This document shows, piece after piece, positions 24,032 through 32,833 of a stretch of 64,000 nucleotides of DNA. Made by a program: the position numbers and the translations under genes. This DNA comes from Microbispora bryophytorum (GTDB lineage Bacteria; Actinomycetota; Actinomycetes; Streptosporangiales; Streptosporangiaceae), in the NCBI RefSeq assembly GCF_006874465.1, contig NZ_VIRL01000008.1, positions 62,001 to 126,000 on the forward strand, in the 5' to 3' direction. Positions within the stretch are counted from its first letter, which is position 1, and each line of letters starts with the position of its first letter. A model generated the notes under the pieces. That model ran no database searches. It worked only from the letters and a program-made list of their open reading frames with translations, and was not told the DNA's origin.

Positions 24032-24183
24032 GGATCCAGCCTGGCATGTCGGCGGGCGGGATGCGCAGTCGTTTTACCCGCGTGTGGAGGTCGCCTCCGC
24101 CGCGCCCTCGCCGCAGGTCCCCGGCCGCGGGCCGTCACCCGTACCGAAACGTCCGGGAACACCGTGGAACGTCCCAAACGTCA

Positions 24184-24223
24184 CCGGCCACCGCCGTCAC
24201 CACGAAGGCACGGCGGTGGCCGG
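24184..24223 (-). terminator. Terminator after valS
   Basis: ccggccaccgccgt (24184-24197) and acggcggtggccgg (24210-24223) form a perfect 14-bp stem with a 12-base loop, eight bases past the valS stop. The rest of the gap up to 24031 carries only the upstream region of the AI-2E gene. Confidence 0.75.
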
Positions 24224-24231
24224 CGGTGGCC

Positions 24232-26766
24232 TCACGCGGTCAGCTCGGCGACCGCGTCGAGCGGGCCGTCACCGGGGTCGAGGACGAACTCCTCGACGTT
24301 GCCGGCCGCGCACAGGTCGTCCTGGGCCATCCGGACGAGGTCCGCCTGGCCCCCCGACACGGTGAGCCGGGCGACCTCGGCCCGCATCGACAGCCGCGCC
24401 TCGGACTTGGCCCGCCGCACCCGGCGGAGCACCTCCGCCACGGCGTCCAGCACCGCGGGATCGCCGTGCCGCGCCTCGGGCAGCTCGCCGGCGGACGGCC
24501 AGGCGGCCCGGTGCACCGAGCCCTCCCGCCACCACCCCCAGACCTCCTCGGTCACGAACGGCAGGAACGGCGCGAACAGCCGCAGCAGCACGTCGAGCGC
24601 CCGCCGCAGGGCGGCGACGGCCGAGGCGTCCCCGTCGTACGCGCGGGCCTTGACCAGCTCCACGTAGTCGTCGCAGAACGACCAGAAGAAGCGTTCGGTC
24701 CGCTCCAGCGCCCTGGTGTAGTCGTAGGACTCGAACGCGTCGGTGGCCTCGGCGACGACCGCCCCCAGCGCGGCCAGCATGGACAGGTCGACCGGCTCGG
24801 TCACCTCGCCGCCGCCCTCGGACCGGAAGCCGAGCACGAACTTCGACGCGTTGAGGATCTTGATGGCCAGCCGGCGGCCGATCTTGATCTGCCCGGTGTC
24901 GAACGCCGTGTCGGTGCCGGGGCGCCCGTTCGCCGCCCAGTAGCGGACCGCGTCGGAGCCGTACTCCACCAGCAGGCCCATGGGCGTGACCACGTTGCCC
25001 TTGGACTTCGACATCTTCTTGCGGTCGGGGTCGAGGATCCACCCGGAGATCCCCGCGTGCCGCCAGGGCAGCCCGCCGTGCTCCAGGTGCGACCGCACGA
25101 CCGTGGAGAACAGCCAGGTACGGATGATCTCGTGGGCCTGGGGCCGCAGGTCCATCGGGAAGACGCGGCGGAACAGGTCGTCGTCGCGCTCCCACCCGGC
25201 GGCGATCTGCGGGCTCAGCGACGAGGTCGCCCATGTGTCCATGACGTCGGGATCGGCGGCGAAGCCGAGCGGCTTGCCCCGCTGGTCCTCGGTGTATCCG
25301 GGAGGCACGTCGCTGGACGGGTCGACCGGCAGCGCCGACTCGGGCGGGACGATCGGCGCCTCGTGGATCGGCTCGCCTCCGGCGTCGAGCGGGTACCAGA
25401 CCGGGATCGGCACGCCGAAGAACCGCTGGCGGGAGATCAGCCAGTCGCCCGCCAGGCCCTCCACCCAGTTGTCGTATCTGACCCGCATGTGCGGCGGGTG
25501 CCACTCCAGCTCCCGGCCGCGCTCCAGGAGCTCGGCGCGCAGCTTCGCGTCCCTGCCGCCGTTGCGGATGTACCACTGCCGGGTGGTGACGATTTCGAGG
25601 GGCCGGTCGCCCTTCTCGTAGAACTTCACCGGACGCTGGATCCTGCGCGGCTCGCCGTCCAGGTGGCCGGACTCGCGCAGCATCTCCACGATGCGCTCGC
25701 GCGCGCTGTGCACGGTCTTGCCGGCCAGCTCGGCGTACGGCCCGGCCGGCACGCCCTGGGGCGGCTCGGGCAGCAGGCGGCCGTCCCAGCCGATGACCGG
25801 CCGGGTGGGCAGGTCGAGCTCGCGCCACCACGTCACGTCGGTGACGTCGCCGAACGTGCAGATCATCGCGATGCCCGAGCCCTTGTCGGGCTCGGCGAGG
25901 TGGTGGGCCACGACCGGCACCTCGACCCCGAAGACCGGGGTGCGGACGGTGGTGCCGAACAGCGGCCGGTAGCGCTCGTCGTCGGGGTGGGCGACCAGCG
26001 CCACGCAGGCCGGGATCAGCTCGGGCCGGGTCGTCTCGATCCACACCGTCCCGCCGGGGCCGTCGCCGTCCGGCCGTTCGAACCCGATGCGGTGGAAGGC
26101 GCCGGGCCACTCCCGGTCCTCCAGCTCGGCCTGGGCCACGGCCGTGCGGAACGTCACGTCCCACAGGGTCGGGGCCTCGGCGACGTACGCCTCGCCGCGG
26201 GCGAGGTTGCGCAGGAACGCGCGCTGGGATGCCGCCCGCGAGGTGGCGTCGATGGTCGCGTACGTCATCGACCAGTCCACCGACAGGCCGAGGCGGCGCC
26301 ACAGCTCCTCGAACGCCTTCTCGTCCTCGGCGGTCAGCCGCTCGCACAGCTCGATGAAGTTGCGGCGCGAGATCGGCACCTGCCGCTTGGCGTCCGGCTT
26401 GCCGGGCGGCGCGAAGTCCGGGTCGTACGGCATGGAGGGGTCGCACCGCACGCCGAAGTGGTTCTGCACGCGGCGCTCGGTGGGCAGGCCGTTATCGTCC
26501 CACCCCATCGGGTAGAAGACCTCGCGCCCCCGCATCCGCTGGTAGCGGGCGATCGTGTCCGTGTGCGTGTAGGAGAAGACGTGCCCCACGTGAAGGGACC
26601 CGGAGACGGTAGGCGGGGGGGTGTCGATGGAGTAGACCTCGTCCCTGCCCCGGGACCGGTCGAACCGGTAGGTGCCCTGCGCCTCCCAGCGCGCTACCCA
26701 TACCGCTTCCAAGCCGTCGAGTGTTGGTTTCTCGGGCATGGCTGCGGGGAGTCGCTGTTCGGTCAT
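24232..26766 (-). CDS. valS: Valyl-tRNA synthetase (short, [17 protein letters not shown] type)
   Basis: An 844-residue class I synthetase that attaches valine to tRNA-Val. The HIGH motif is in [20 protein letters not shown] and the KMSKS motif is KKMSKSKGN. An editing (CP1) domain and anticodon-binding region are present. The HIGH region differs from the common bacterial form (NVTGSLHxGHA), and there is no long C-terminal coiled coil. This form is recalled from archaea and a subset of bacteria. It may be the only ValS or a second one. The start ATG at 26766 ([15 protein letters not shown]) was chosen from family N-termini; its ribosome binding site is weak. Confidence 0.92.
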   Translation of the reverse strand: MTEQRLPAAMPEKPTLDGLEAVWVARWEAQGTYRFDRSRGRDEVYSIDTPPPTVSGSLHVGHVFSYTHTDTIARYQRMRGREVFYPMGWDDNGLPTERRVQNHFGVRCDPSMPYDPDFAPPGKPDAKRQVPISRRNFIELCERLTAEDEKAFEELWRRLGLSVDWSMTYATIDATSRAASQRAFLRNLARGEAYVAEAPTLWDVTFRTAVAQAELEDREWPGAFHRIGFERPDGDGPGGTVWIETTRPELIPACVALVAHPDDERYRPLFGTTVRTPVFGVEVPVVAHHLAEPDKGSGIAMICTFGDVTDVTWWRELDLPTRPVIGWDGRLLPEPPQGVPAGPYAELAGKTVHSARERIVEMLRESGHLDGEPRRIQRPVKFYEKGDRPLEIVTTRQWYIRNGGRDAKLRAELLERGRELEWHPPHMRVRYDNWVEGLAGDWLISRQRFFGVPIPVWYPLDAGGEPIHEAPIVPPESALPVDPSSDVPPGYTEDQRGKPLGFAADPDVMDTWATSSLSPQIAAGWERDDDLFRRVFPMDLRPQAHEIIRTWLFSTVVRSHLEHGGLPWRHAGISGWILDPDRKKMSKSKGNVVTPMGLLVEYGSDAVRYWAANGRPGTDTAFDTGQIKIGRRLAIKILNASKFVLGFRSEGGGEVTEPVDLSMLAALGAVVAEATDAFESYDYTRALERTERFFWSFCDDYVELVKARAYDGDASAVAALRRALDVLLRLFAPFLPFVTEEVWGWWREGSVHRAAWPSAGELPEARHGDPAVLDAVAEVLRRVRRAKSEARLSMRAEVARLTVSGGQADLVRMAQDDLCAAGNVEEFVLDPGDGPLDAVAELTA

Positions 26767-26835
26767 GCCACCACATGGTATGGCGTGGACCGTCACCCCG
26801 CGGGGAGACACTAGGGTCGTTATCGAGGAGGAATC

Positions 26836-27153
26836 ATGGCGGACATGGCTCGGGAGGCCAAGCGCGAAATCGGCGCGATGGACAAGCCCGACATGCAGTG
26901 GCGGATCGTCGGCGGCCTGCTCGGCCTGGCGGTGGGCTTCTGCTCGCGTAAGGTGCTGACGTTCGCGTGGGAGAAGGCGACCGGCAAGAAACCGCCGGCG
27001 AGCGTCGACTCCCCCGACATCGGACTCGGCGAGGCGATCGCGTACGCCGTCGTGATGGGTCTGGGCATGGAGATCACGCGGATCGTCGTCACACGGTCGG
27101 CGGCGAGGAAGTGGCGCTCCTGGAAGGACGCCGCCCGGGACCTCACTCCCTAG
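26836..27153 (+). CDS. DUF4235 small membrane protein
   Basis: A 105-residue protein with two hydrophobic stretches ([20 protein letters not shown] and [18 protein letters not shown]) and charged ends, matching the DUF4235 family. [16 protein letters not shown], between the segments, is typical. The function is unknown. An excellent GAGGAGG site precedes ATG 26836. It is divergent from valS, and its last 11 bases overlap the 3' end of the convergent otsA gene, so the two messages are antisense to each other at their ends. Confidence 0.8.
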   Translation: MADMAREAKREIGAMDKPDMQWRIVGGLLGLAVGFCSRKVLTFAWEKATGKKPPASVDSPDIGLGEAIAYAVVMGLGMEITRIVVTRSAARKWRSWKDAARDLTP

Positions 27154-28540
27154 GAGCGGCCGGCTCCCCGGACTCCAGGGCCGCGAGGAAGTCGCTGGCC
27201 CACCTGTCCACGTCGTAGGTCGCGACCCTGCGTCTGAGCGAGCGCATCCGGCGCGCCAGCTCGTGCGGGGTCGCCCGCATCGCCGCCAGCATCACCCGCT
27301 TCATGCCGGCGATGTCGTACGGGTTGACCATGTAGGACTGGCGCAGTTCGTCGGCCGCCCCGGCGAACTCGCTCAGCACGAGCGCCCCGCGCAGGTCGTG
27401 GCGGCAGGCGACGTACTCCTTGGCGACGAGGTTCATGCCGTCGCGCAGCGGCGTGACGACCATGACGTCGGCCGCGCAGTAGAGCGCCGCCAGCTCCTCC
27501 TTGTTGTACGACTGGTGGAGGTAGGAGATCGGCATCCGGCCGAGCACGCCGTGCTCGCCGTTGATGCGGCCCACCCTCAGCTCGATGTCGTTGCGCAGCC
27601 GGATGTATTCGGCGACCCGCTCGCGGGTGGGCGTGGCGACCTGCACGAAGACCGCCTCGTCCGGTTTGATCGCGCCGTCGTCGAGCAGCTCGCCGAACGC
27701 CTTGAGCCGCTGGCCGATGCCCTTGGTGTAGTCGAGCCGGTCGACGCCGAGCAGCACGTGCTCGGGATCGCCCAGCTCGGCGCGGATCTCCTTGGCCCGC
27801 TGCTGGATGCGCGGCTCCCGGACGAGCTGGTCCAGCTCGCCGAAGTCGACCGAGATCGGGAACGACTCGGCACGGACCGTCCGGTCCCCGAGCTGGATCG
27901 CGTTGCGGAGGTGCTGCACGCCGAGCAGGCGGCGGCACAGGCGCAGGAAGTTGGCGGCGCCGCCCGGCCGCTGGAAGCCCACGAGATCGGCCCCGAGCAG
28001 TCCTTCGAGGATCTCGTTGCGCCAGGGCAGCTGGTAGAACAGCTCGCCCGGCGGGAACGGGATGTGCAGGAAGAAGCCGATCTTCAGGTCGGGCCGCAGC
28101 TTCCGCAGCATCGCGGGCACGAGCTGGAGCTGGTAGTCCTGCACCCACACGACCGCGCCGGGCGCGGCGGCGTCCGCGGCAGCGCGGGCGAACCGGTCGT
28201 TGACCGCCCGGTACGCGTCCCAGAGCACGCGCGAGTAGACGGGCGTGGCGACCACGTCGTGGTAGAGCGGCCACAGCGTGGCGTTGGAGAAGCCTTCGTA
28301 GTACAGCTCGACCTCGAGCTGCGACAGCGGGATGGGAATCAGGTGCATCCCGTCGTGGTCGAAGGGCTTCAGCTCCTCCCCCGCCGCGCCGGTCCAGCCG
28401 AGCCAGGCTCCGTCACGGCGTTGCATGACGGGCGCGATGGCGGTCACGAGCCCTCCCGGGCTGCGCCGCCACTCGTTCTCGCCCACGCGGTCGACCGGCA
28501 GCCGGTTCGCGACGATCAGAAATGAGCTGGTGCCACGCAT
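27143..28540 (-). CDS. otsA: Trehalose-6-phosphate synthase
   Basis: A 465-residue GT20 glycosyltransferase that joins UDP- or GDP-glucose with glucose-6-phosphate to give trehalose-6-phosphate. It has the N-terminal loop ANRLPVDRV and [12 protein letters not shown], then [43 protein letters not shown] and the C-terminal [14 protein letters not shown]. The length matches OtsA without a fused phosphatase, and no otsB is adjacent. ATG at 28540 after GGAGGAG. The product protects against osmotic and desiccation stress. The upstream ~260 bases hold two dyads that may regulate it. Confidence 0.95.
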   Translation of the reverse strand: MRGTSSFLIVANRLPVDRVGENEWRRSPGGLVTAIAPVMQRRDGAWLGWTGAAGEELKPFDHDGMHLIPIPLSQLEVELYYEGFSNATLWPLYHDVVATPVYSRVLWDAYRAVNDRFARAAADAAAPGAVVWVQDYQLQLVPAMLRKLRPDLKIGFFLHIPFPPGELFYQLPWRNEILEGLLGADLVGFQRPGGAANFLRLCRRLLGVQHLRNAIQLGDRTVRAESFPISVDFGELDQLVREPRIQQRAKEIRAELGDPEHVLLGVDRLDYTKGIGQRLKAFGELLDDGAIKPDEAVFVQVATPTRERVAEYIRLRNDIELRVGRINGEHGVLGRMPISYLHQSYNKEELAALYCAADVMVVTPLRDGMNLVAKEYVACRHDLRGALVLSEFAGAADELRQSYMVNPYDIAGMKRVMLAAMRATPHELARRMRSLRRRVATYDVDRWASDFLAALESGEPAAPRE

Positions 28541-28634
28541 GAATCTCCTCCAGGTGGTCGCCTGTGACCACCATACGGAAAGTCACCAAGGACCCCCATA
28601 CCCGTAAGAACGTGCACAATCCACGCTGGTCACT

Positions 28635-28684
28635 GTGAGAATGATCTCACGCAGCTCATATGGGGTCGGCAAGAGGTTTAGACC
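28635..28684. promoter_or_regulatory. Two dyads upstream of otsA
   Basis: GTGAGA-ATGA-TCTCAC (28635-28650) is a perfect 6-bp-arm dyad. GGTTTAGACC (28675-28684) is a near-palindrome one base from the GGTCTAGACC core of DasR/GntR-type sites. Both lie 95-145 bp before the otsA start in the only regulatory space available to it. No gene occupies 28541-28801. Functional assignment is speculative. Confidence 0.35.
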
Positions 28685-28801
28685 AATCGGTGACACTTCT
28701 CTACCCGGAAGATCAGGACGGCCGGAGATGCCGATTGGGTCGGGCACCGGGGCCACAAGGGAGATCGGGCGGCGCGAGGGGCCAAGCCGGACGGCAGGGT
28801 G

Positions 28802-29554
28802 TCAGCCGGGCGGCAGGGCTTGCTGGCGGCGCAGATCCGCGCGTACGGCGACGGCGAGTTTCCTGGTGGCTGCCCGGTTCAGCGCGCCGCCGGCCACCGC
28901 GCCGGTGAGGAAGGGGCCGAGCGTGGTGAGGTGGCGGCCGAGCGTGCGCATCAGGCGGTTGCGCAGGGCGGTCTTGGCGGCGGTCCCGAGCGCGAGCGTG
29001 GCCGAGCCGGGGGCGAGGGGGGTGACGCCCCGCTGCTTGGACCAGGCGAGCGCGAACGCGGTCGCCCTCTGGCTGCCGTTGCCGGGGACCTTCACGCCGT
29101 ACACCTCGTGCAGTTCGGCGAGGAGCTTCACTTCGATGGCCGCGACGACCAGCGTCTCGGCCACGATCTGGGCGGGGGCCGACAGCAGGAGCGGCGGGGC
29201 GGCGAACTCGGCCGCGGCGAGCGCCCCGCCGACCGCGCCGACCGCCGTCGTCGCCTTCGCGGCGGTGCGGACCAGATCGTCGGCGAGTTGCTCGCCGGTG
29301 AGCCCGTAGTGGTGTTCCCGCAGTGTCTCGAGGTCCCTGACCGGTAACCGCGGGGCGATGTTCATGAAGACGTCGGCCAGCCATCGCCCCCGGCCGACCC
29401 CCCGTGCACGTGCCTTCCCGGCGGATCTCGCCAATGCCCCGCCGAGGCGGCCGAGCAGCCGACGCCGCTCGGCCCCGTCCGTCTCCTCAGGGGCGACGAG
29501 TTTGCCGACCAGGTCGGCCACCTCGTTGTTTGATTCATCCGCTGCTGAAGTCAC
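28802..29554 (-). CDS. Hypothetical Ala-rich membrane-associated protein (EcsC-like?)
   Basis: A 250-residue protein I do not recognise firmly. It starts acidic (VTSAADESNNEVADLVGKLV) and has the motif PRLPVRDLETLREHHYGLTG. A long Ala/Leu hydrophobic region follows (AVGGALAAAEFAAPPLLLSA), with PAQIVAETLVVAAIEVKLLA and LHEVYGV, which recall EcsC-type proteins. A second weaker hydrophobic part, HLTTLGPFLTGAVAGGALN, precedes a basic tail. GTG start at 29554 with GGGAGG six bases upstream. It follows the DUF4193 gene by 19 bases in the same direction, so the two are probably co-transcribed. Confidence 0.5.
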   Translation of the reverse strand: MTSAADESNNEVADLVGKLVAPEETDGAERRRLLGRLGGALARSAGKARARGVGRGRWLADVFMNIAPRLPVRDLETLREHHYGLTGEQLADDLVRTAAKATTAVGAVGGALAAAEFAAPPLLLSAPAQIVAETLVVAAIEVKLLAELHEVYGVKVPGNGSQRATAFALAWSKQRGVTPLAPGSATLALGTAAKTALRNRLMRTLGRHLTTLGPFLTGAVAGGALNRAATRKLAVAVRADLRRQQALPPG

Positions 29555-29573
29555 GGACCCTCCCAAGGGTCTC

Positions 29574-29873
29574 CTAGGCGGCGCACTCGCGGCAGACCTG
29601 CTGGCCGTTCTTCTCTGAGGCCAGCTGGCTGCGGTGGTGCACCAGGAAGCACCGCGAACAGGTGAATTCGTCGGCCTGCCGAGGAATCACCCGCAGCGAG
29701 AGCTCCTCATTCGACAGATCCGCCCCCGGCAACTCCAACGACTCGGCCAGATCGGTCTCGTCGATGTCGATGCTGCCCGACGACTTGTCGCTCCTACGCG
29801 CCTGCAGTTCCTGGAGGCTGTCCTCGCTGAGATCGTCATCGGTCTTACGCGGGCTGTCGTAGTCGGTAGCCAT
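29574..29873 (-). CDS. DUF4193 zinc-ribbon protein
   Basis: A 99-residue acidic protein of the actinobacterial DUF4193 family. It starts MATDYDSPRKTDDDLSED and ends with a four-cysteine ribbon (FTCSRCFLVHHRSQL then QVCRECAA) that should bind zinc. The recalled homologue is Rv2699c. The function is unknown, though its acidity and zinc ribbon suggest contact with the transcription or translation machinery (inference). ATG at 29873 with GGAG seven bases upstream. It heads a unit with the 28802 gene. The 260-base gap upstream holds its promoter and no other gene that I can see. Confidence 0.88.
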   Translation of the reverse strand: MATDYDSPRKTDDDLSEDSLQELQARRSDKSSGSIDIDETDLAESLELPGADLSNEELSLRVIPRQADEFTCSRCFLVHHRSQLASEKNGQQVCRECAA

Positions 29874-30132
29874 CTGCTACTCCATCCCCCTCATCTATCT
29901 GCCTGCGCCTGTGTCGCGCGTGGATAACGCTCGGAAGGCCCGTGTTGTGCCCGCGGAGGCCGCTAAATTGTGCATTCGGTACCCGCTTGAACGAACACTG
30001 AACCTTCCGATACGCGAGGGGCCGTCCCACCGGGGGCTGCGGTTAGCCAAATATGGCGAAAACCACAGTATCGGCGGTATCCCCACCGCGTTCGACGGCA
30101 CATCCAACCACATGTACGGCGTGCTCGCTCCA

Positions 30133-31587
30133 TCAGCGCGCCGACTGCGGTGTCCCCGGAGATACCCCGGCCCCGGACAGACGCACCGTCACCACGAGAC
30201 CGCCCCCGTCGCGGGGGACGGCGGCGACCTTCCCGCCGTGCGCGCGAACGATCGCCCGCACGATGGACAGGCCGAGACCCGCGCCCTTGGCGGACTGGAC
30301 CCGGTCGGCATTCAGACGCCGGAACGGCTCGAACAGGCCCTCCACCTCGTACGCGGGAACGTGCGGTCCCGTGTTCGCGACCTGAACAACCGCACCCCCG
30401 TCCACAATTCCCGTACGGACCCATACTTTTCCGGACTCGCCGAGATTGTGCTTGATTCCGTTCTCCACGAGGTTGGAGACACAGCGTTCTATGAGAACGG
30501 GGTCGCCCGTCGTCGCCGCCGGGTGGAGGTCGTATTCGACCGTCACGCCCTCCTCCCCGGCGAAGGGGGCCAGTTGCTCCACCGCCGTCCTGGCGACCTC
30601 CTGGACGTCCAGGGGCTTTCGCACCGACAGCTCGCGCTCGCTGCGGGCGAGCAGCAGCAGGCCCTCGATCAGCCGCTCGTTGCGTGCGGTGGTGCCGAGG
30701 AGCGTGCGCCCGAGCACCTTCAGATCGTCCGACGCCTCGGGGTCGGACAGGGCCACCTCCAGCACCGTGCGGTTGATCGCCAGCGGCGTCCGCAGCTCGT
30801 GCGAGGCGTTGTCGACGAACCTCCGCTGCACGTCGAAGGCGGTGTTGAGCCGGGTGAGCATCGCGTCGAAGGTGTCGGCCAGCTCCTTCAACTCGTCGTC
30901 GGGGCCCTGGAGGTCGATGCGCTCGTGGGCGAGCGAGGTCTCCGACAGCTTCCGCGCGGTCGCCGTCATCTTGATGACGGGCCGCAGCGCCCGGTCCGCC
31001 ACGACGTATCCCAGCATCAGCGCCAGGATCCCCACGCCCAGCAGGGCCAGCAGCGCCCGCTTCAGCAGCTCGGCCCGCGCCACCGCGGTGACCTCCGCCT
31101 GCGACTGGGCGAACTGGTGGTTGGCCTCGTCGATCCACTCCTGCGGCACGCTCCCGCGCGGGAAGATGATCTGCGGCACACTCTGCCAGCCGATGTCGAT
31201 CGCCTGGCCGAGCAGCACGTACATGACCATCACCAGCAGCGCGCCGGCGACGAAGACCAGCGCGGCGTACGTGAGGGTCAGGCGCCAGCGGATGCTGATG
31301 CGGTTCTGCAGCGACTTGATCTCGCTGAGCAGGTTGCCCCGCTGCACGGGGTGGGCCACCAGGGGCGGCGGGCCGTCCCAGGCGGGCGGGCCGCTGGGCG
31401 GCGGCGGCACCTGGCTGCGGTAGGGACCGGTGCCCATCGGGGCCGACATCCGCGGGGTGCGACCCGCCGGAGCCCGGCCGCCGGCCGCGGCCGCCACGTC
31501 CGGCGAGGTCGTGGCGGCGTCGGATTCGGCGGGCACCGGGAGGATTTGGGGCGCCCTCCTCTCGGAGGCGTCACGCGGTTCGCTCAC
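30133..31587 (-). CDS. cutS: Sensor histidine kinase, CutS-like
   Basis: A 484-residue kinase. It has a Pro-rich cytoplasmic N-terminus (~85 residues), TM1 (LTYAALVFVAGALLVMVMYV), an extracytoplasmic loop of ~50 residues, and TM2 (LLALLGVGILALMLGYVV). HAMP, HisKA with the phospho-His at ~263 (DNASHELRTPL), and an ATPase domain (NLVENGIKHN, KGAGLGLSIVRAIVRAHGG) follow. The GTG start at 31587 follows GGGAGGGGG; the longer frame would overlap the regulator gene. Position next to DUF4193 and the monophosphatase gene matches cutRS of Streptomyces as recalled. The sensor loop contains no cysteine. Confidence 0.85.
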   Translation of the reverse strand: MSEPRDASERRAPQILPVPAESDAATTSPDVAAAAGGRAPAGRTPRMSAPMGTGPYRSQVPPPPSGPPAWDGPPPLVAHPVQRGNLLSEIKSLQNRISIRWRLTLTYAALVFVAGALLVMVMYVLLGQAIDIGWQSVPQIIFPRGSVPQEWIDEANHQFAQSQAEVTAVARAELLKRALLALLGVGILALMLGYVVADRALRPVIKMTATARKLSETSLAHERIDLQGPDDELKELADTFDAMLTRLNTAFDVQRRFVDNASHELRTPLAINRTVLEVALSDPEASDDLKVLGRTLLGTTARNERLIEGLLLLARSERELSVRKPLDVQEVARTAVEQLAPFAGEEGVTVEYDLHPAATTGDPVLIERCVSNLVENGIKHNLGESGKVWVRTGIVDGGAVVQVANTGPHVPAYEVEGLFEPFRRLNADRVQSAKGAGLGLSIVRAIVRAHGGKVAAVPRDGGGLVVTVRLSGAGVSPGTPQSAR

Positions 31588-31627
31588 AAGGGCCCCCTCC
31601 CTCGGGACGCGGCGACGGCCCGGATCG

Positions 31628-32281
31628 TCACAGCCGGTACCCGACACCGGGCACGGTCTCGATGACCGGCGGATCGCCCAGCTTCTTGCGCAGCGTCATC
31701 ATGGTCACCCTGACCACGTTCGTGAACGGGTCGATGTTCTCGTCCCACGCCTTGTCGAGCAGGTCCTCCTGGCTGACGACGGCGCCCTCGGCCCGCATCA
31801 GCTCCTCCAGCACCGCGAACTCCTTCTTGGTGAGGTGGACCTCGACCCCGTCCCTCGACACCTGGCGTTTGCCGGGGTCGAGCCGGACGCCGGCGCGTTC
31901 GAGCACGGGCGGCAGCGGCGGCGCGGACCTGCGGCCGAGCGCGCGCACCCGGGCCACGAGCTCCATGAACACGAACGGCTTGGCCAGATAGTCGTCGGCG
32001 CCCAGCTCCAGCCCCTCGACCTTGTCGTCCACGTCGCCCGCGGCCGTCAGCATGATGATCCGGGAGGCCGACCGCTCGGCGACCAGGCGGCGAGCCACCT
32101 CGTCGCCGTGCACCTTGGGCAGGTCGCGGTCGAGCACGATCACGTCGTAGTCGATGTAGCCGGTCTTCTCCAAAGCGGCGGCGCCGTCGTAGGCGACGTC
32201 CACGGCCATCGCCTCCCGGCGGAGGCCGGTGGCGATCGCGTCCGCGAGCACCCGCTCGTCCTCCACCACAAGCACGCGCAT
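31628..32281 (-). CDS. cutR: OmpR-family response regulator, CutR-like
   Basis: A 217-residue regulator. The receiver domain (residues 1-118) has the acidic pair ED at 7-8, phospho-Asp 51 (VIVLDRDLPKVHGDE) and the conserved Lys in LAKPFVF. The C-terminal winged helix (KRQVSRDGVEVHLTKKEFAV to ETVPGVGYRL) is of OmpR type. The start ATG at 32281 follows AGGAGGACTTG; the TTG just before it is not needed. It precedes the kinase gene by 40 bases, and the two form a two-component operon. Direct repeats (GTAAGC, 10-bp spacing) in its upstream region could be its own binding site. Confidence 0.9.
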   Translation of the reverse strand: MRVLVVEDERVLADAIATGLRREAMAVDVAYDGAAALEKTGYIDYDVIVLDRDLPKVHGDEVARRLVAERSASRIIMLTAAGDVDDKVEGLELGADDYLAKPFVFMELVARVRALGRRSAPPLPPVLERAGVRLDPGKRQVSRDGVEVHLTKKEFAVLEELMRAEGAVVSQEDLLDKAWDENIDPFTNVVRVTMMTLRKKLGDPPVIETVPGVGYRL

Positions 32282-32329
32282 CAAGTCCTCCTAGCTGGTA
32301 CGACGCCCCTCATTGTGGTCATATTCGGC

Positions 32330-32372
32330 GTAAGCCGCTGGTAAGCGGTTCCGGCACTCTACGTGACGTAGA
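32330..32372. promoter_or_regulatory. Direct repeats and palindrome in the cutR / small-gene divergent gap
   Basis: GTAAGC occurs at 32330-32335 and 32340-32345, a 10-bp period typical of OmpR-family binding. CTCTACGTGACGTAGAG (32356-32372) is a 17-bp palindrome with one central base. Both lie between the divergent cutR and 54-residue protein genes and could serve either. Confidence 0.45.
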
Positions 32373-32523
32373 GCACAGAAATTCACAGGTTTACGCTCGA
32401 CCCGGACATGGGTAAGGCCCGTGACACCCTCCATTGTCGTGTGCCGGGGAATGGCGCGCCTCTCCGCAGGACCTGTGCCGTAGCCCCCCGTGACACGTTT
32501 CGCCCCCTGAGAAAGAAGGTGAG

Positions 32524-32688
32524 ATGGGCGAGTTCACGACCACGATCGAAACCAGGCTCGACCAGGCCTACAAGGGTCTTGAAGAGGCCACCACGAGCGG
32601 GGACGACTTCCTCGCCGACACCCTCACCGCCGAGATCGAGGACCTGCACCGTCTCGCCGAGGATCACGGCATCGACATCCAGCGCTGA
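32524..32688 (+). CDS. Small acidic 54-residue protein
   Basis: A short ORF with a good ribosome binding site (AAGAAGGTGAG before ATG 32524) and a terminator directly after it. It starts MGEFTTTIETRLDQAYKG, continues LEEATTSGDDFLADTLTAEI and ends EDLHRLAEDHGIDIQR. It is acidic and predicted to be all helical, with heptad-like spacing of Leu. I know of no function; short proteins at this place are recalled from related genomes. It is divergent from cutRS and shares a regulatory gap with it. Confidence 0.65.
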   Translation: MGEFTTTIETRLDQAYKGLEEATTSGDDFLADTLTAEIEDLHRLAEDHGIDIQR

Positions 32689-32704
32689 CCGGAACCGACA
32701 CTGA

Positions 32705-32736
32705 CGAGGGGGCCCGCCGTACGGCGGGCCCCCTCG
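32705..32736. terminator. Perfect 32-bp palindrome terminator
   Basis: cgagggggcccgccgt (32705-32720) is followed directly by its exact reverse complement (32721-32736). It lies between the 54-residue gene and the convergent inositol monophosphatase gene. Confidence 0.8.
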
Positions 32737-32833
32737 CCTGTGCGCAGGGTGAAGCCGGCGCGAACGTCACGCGAATTCACGGCTCCCGGGCCGCCTCCGC
32801 GCACGCTCCCGGCGAACAGCCGCGCTCGTGTGC

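Noticed and set aside
24046-26814. 922-residue plus-strand ORF antisense to valS
   Set aside because: Mirror frame of valS with Arg/Gly/His/Pro-rich shadow composition, no family motifs and no ribosome binding site. The same applies to other very long antisense frames, for example 9252-11570, 33809-36040 and 45917-48085.
26767-26835. T-box leader for valS
   Set aside because: The space before valS is under 70 bases and shared with a divergent gene. No T-box sequence or specifier stem was seen.
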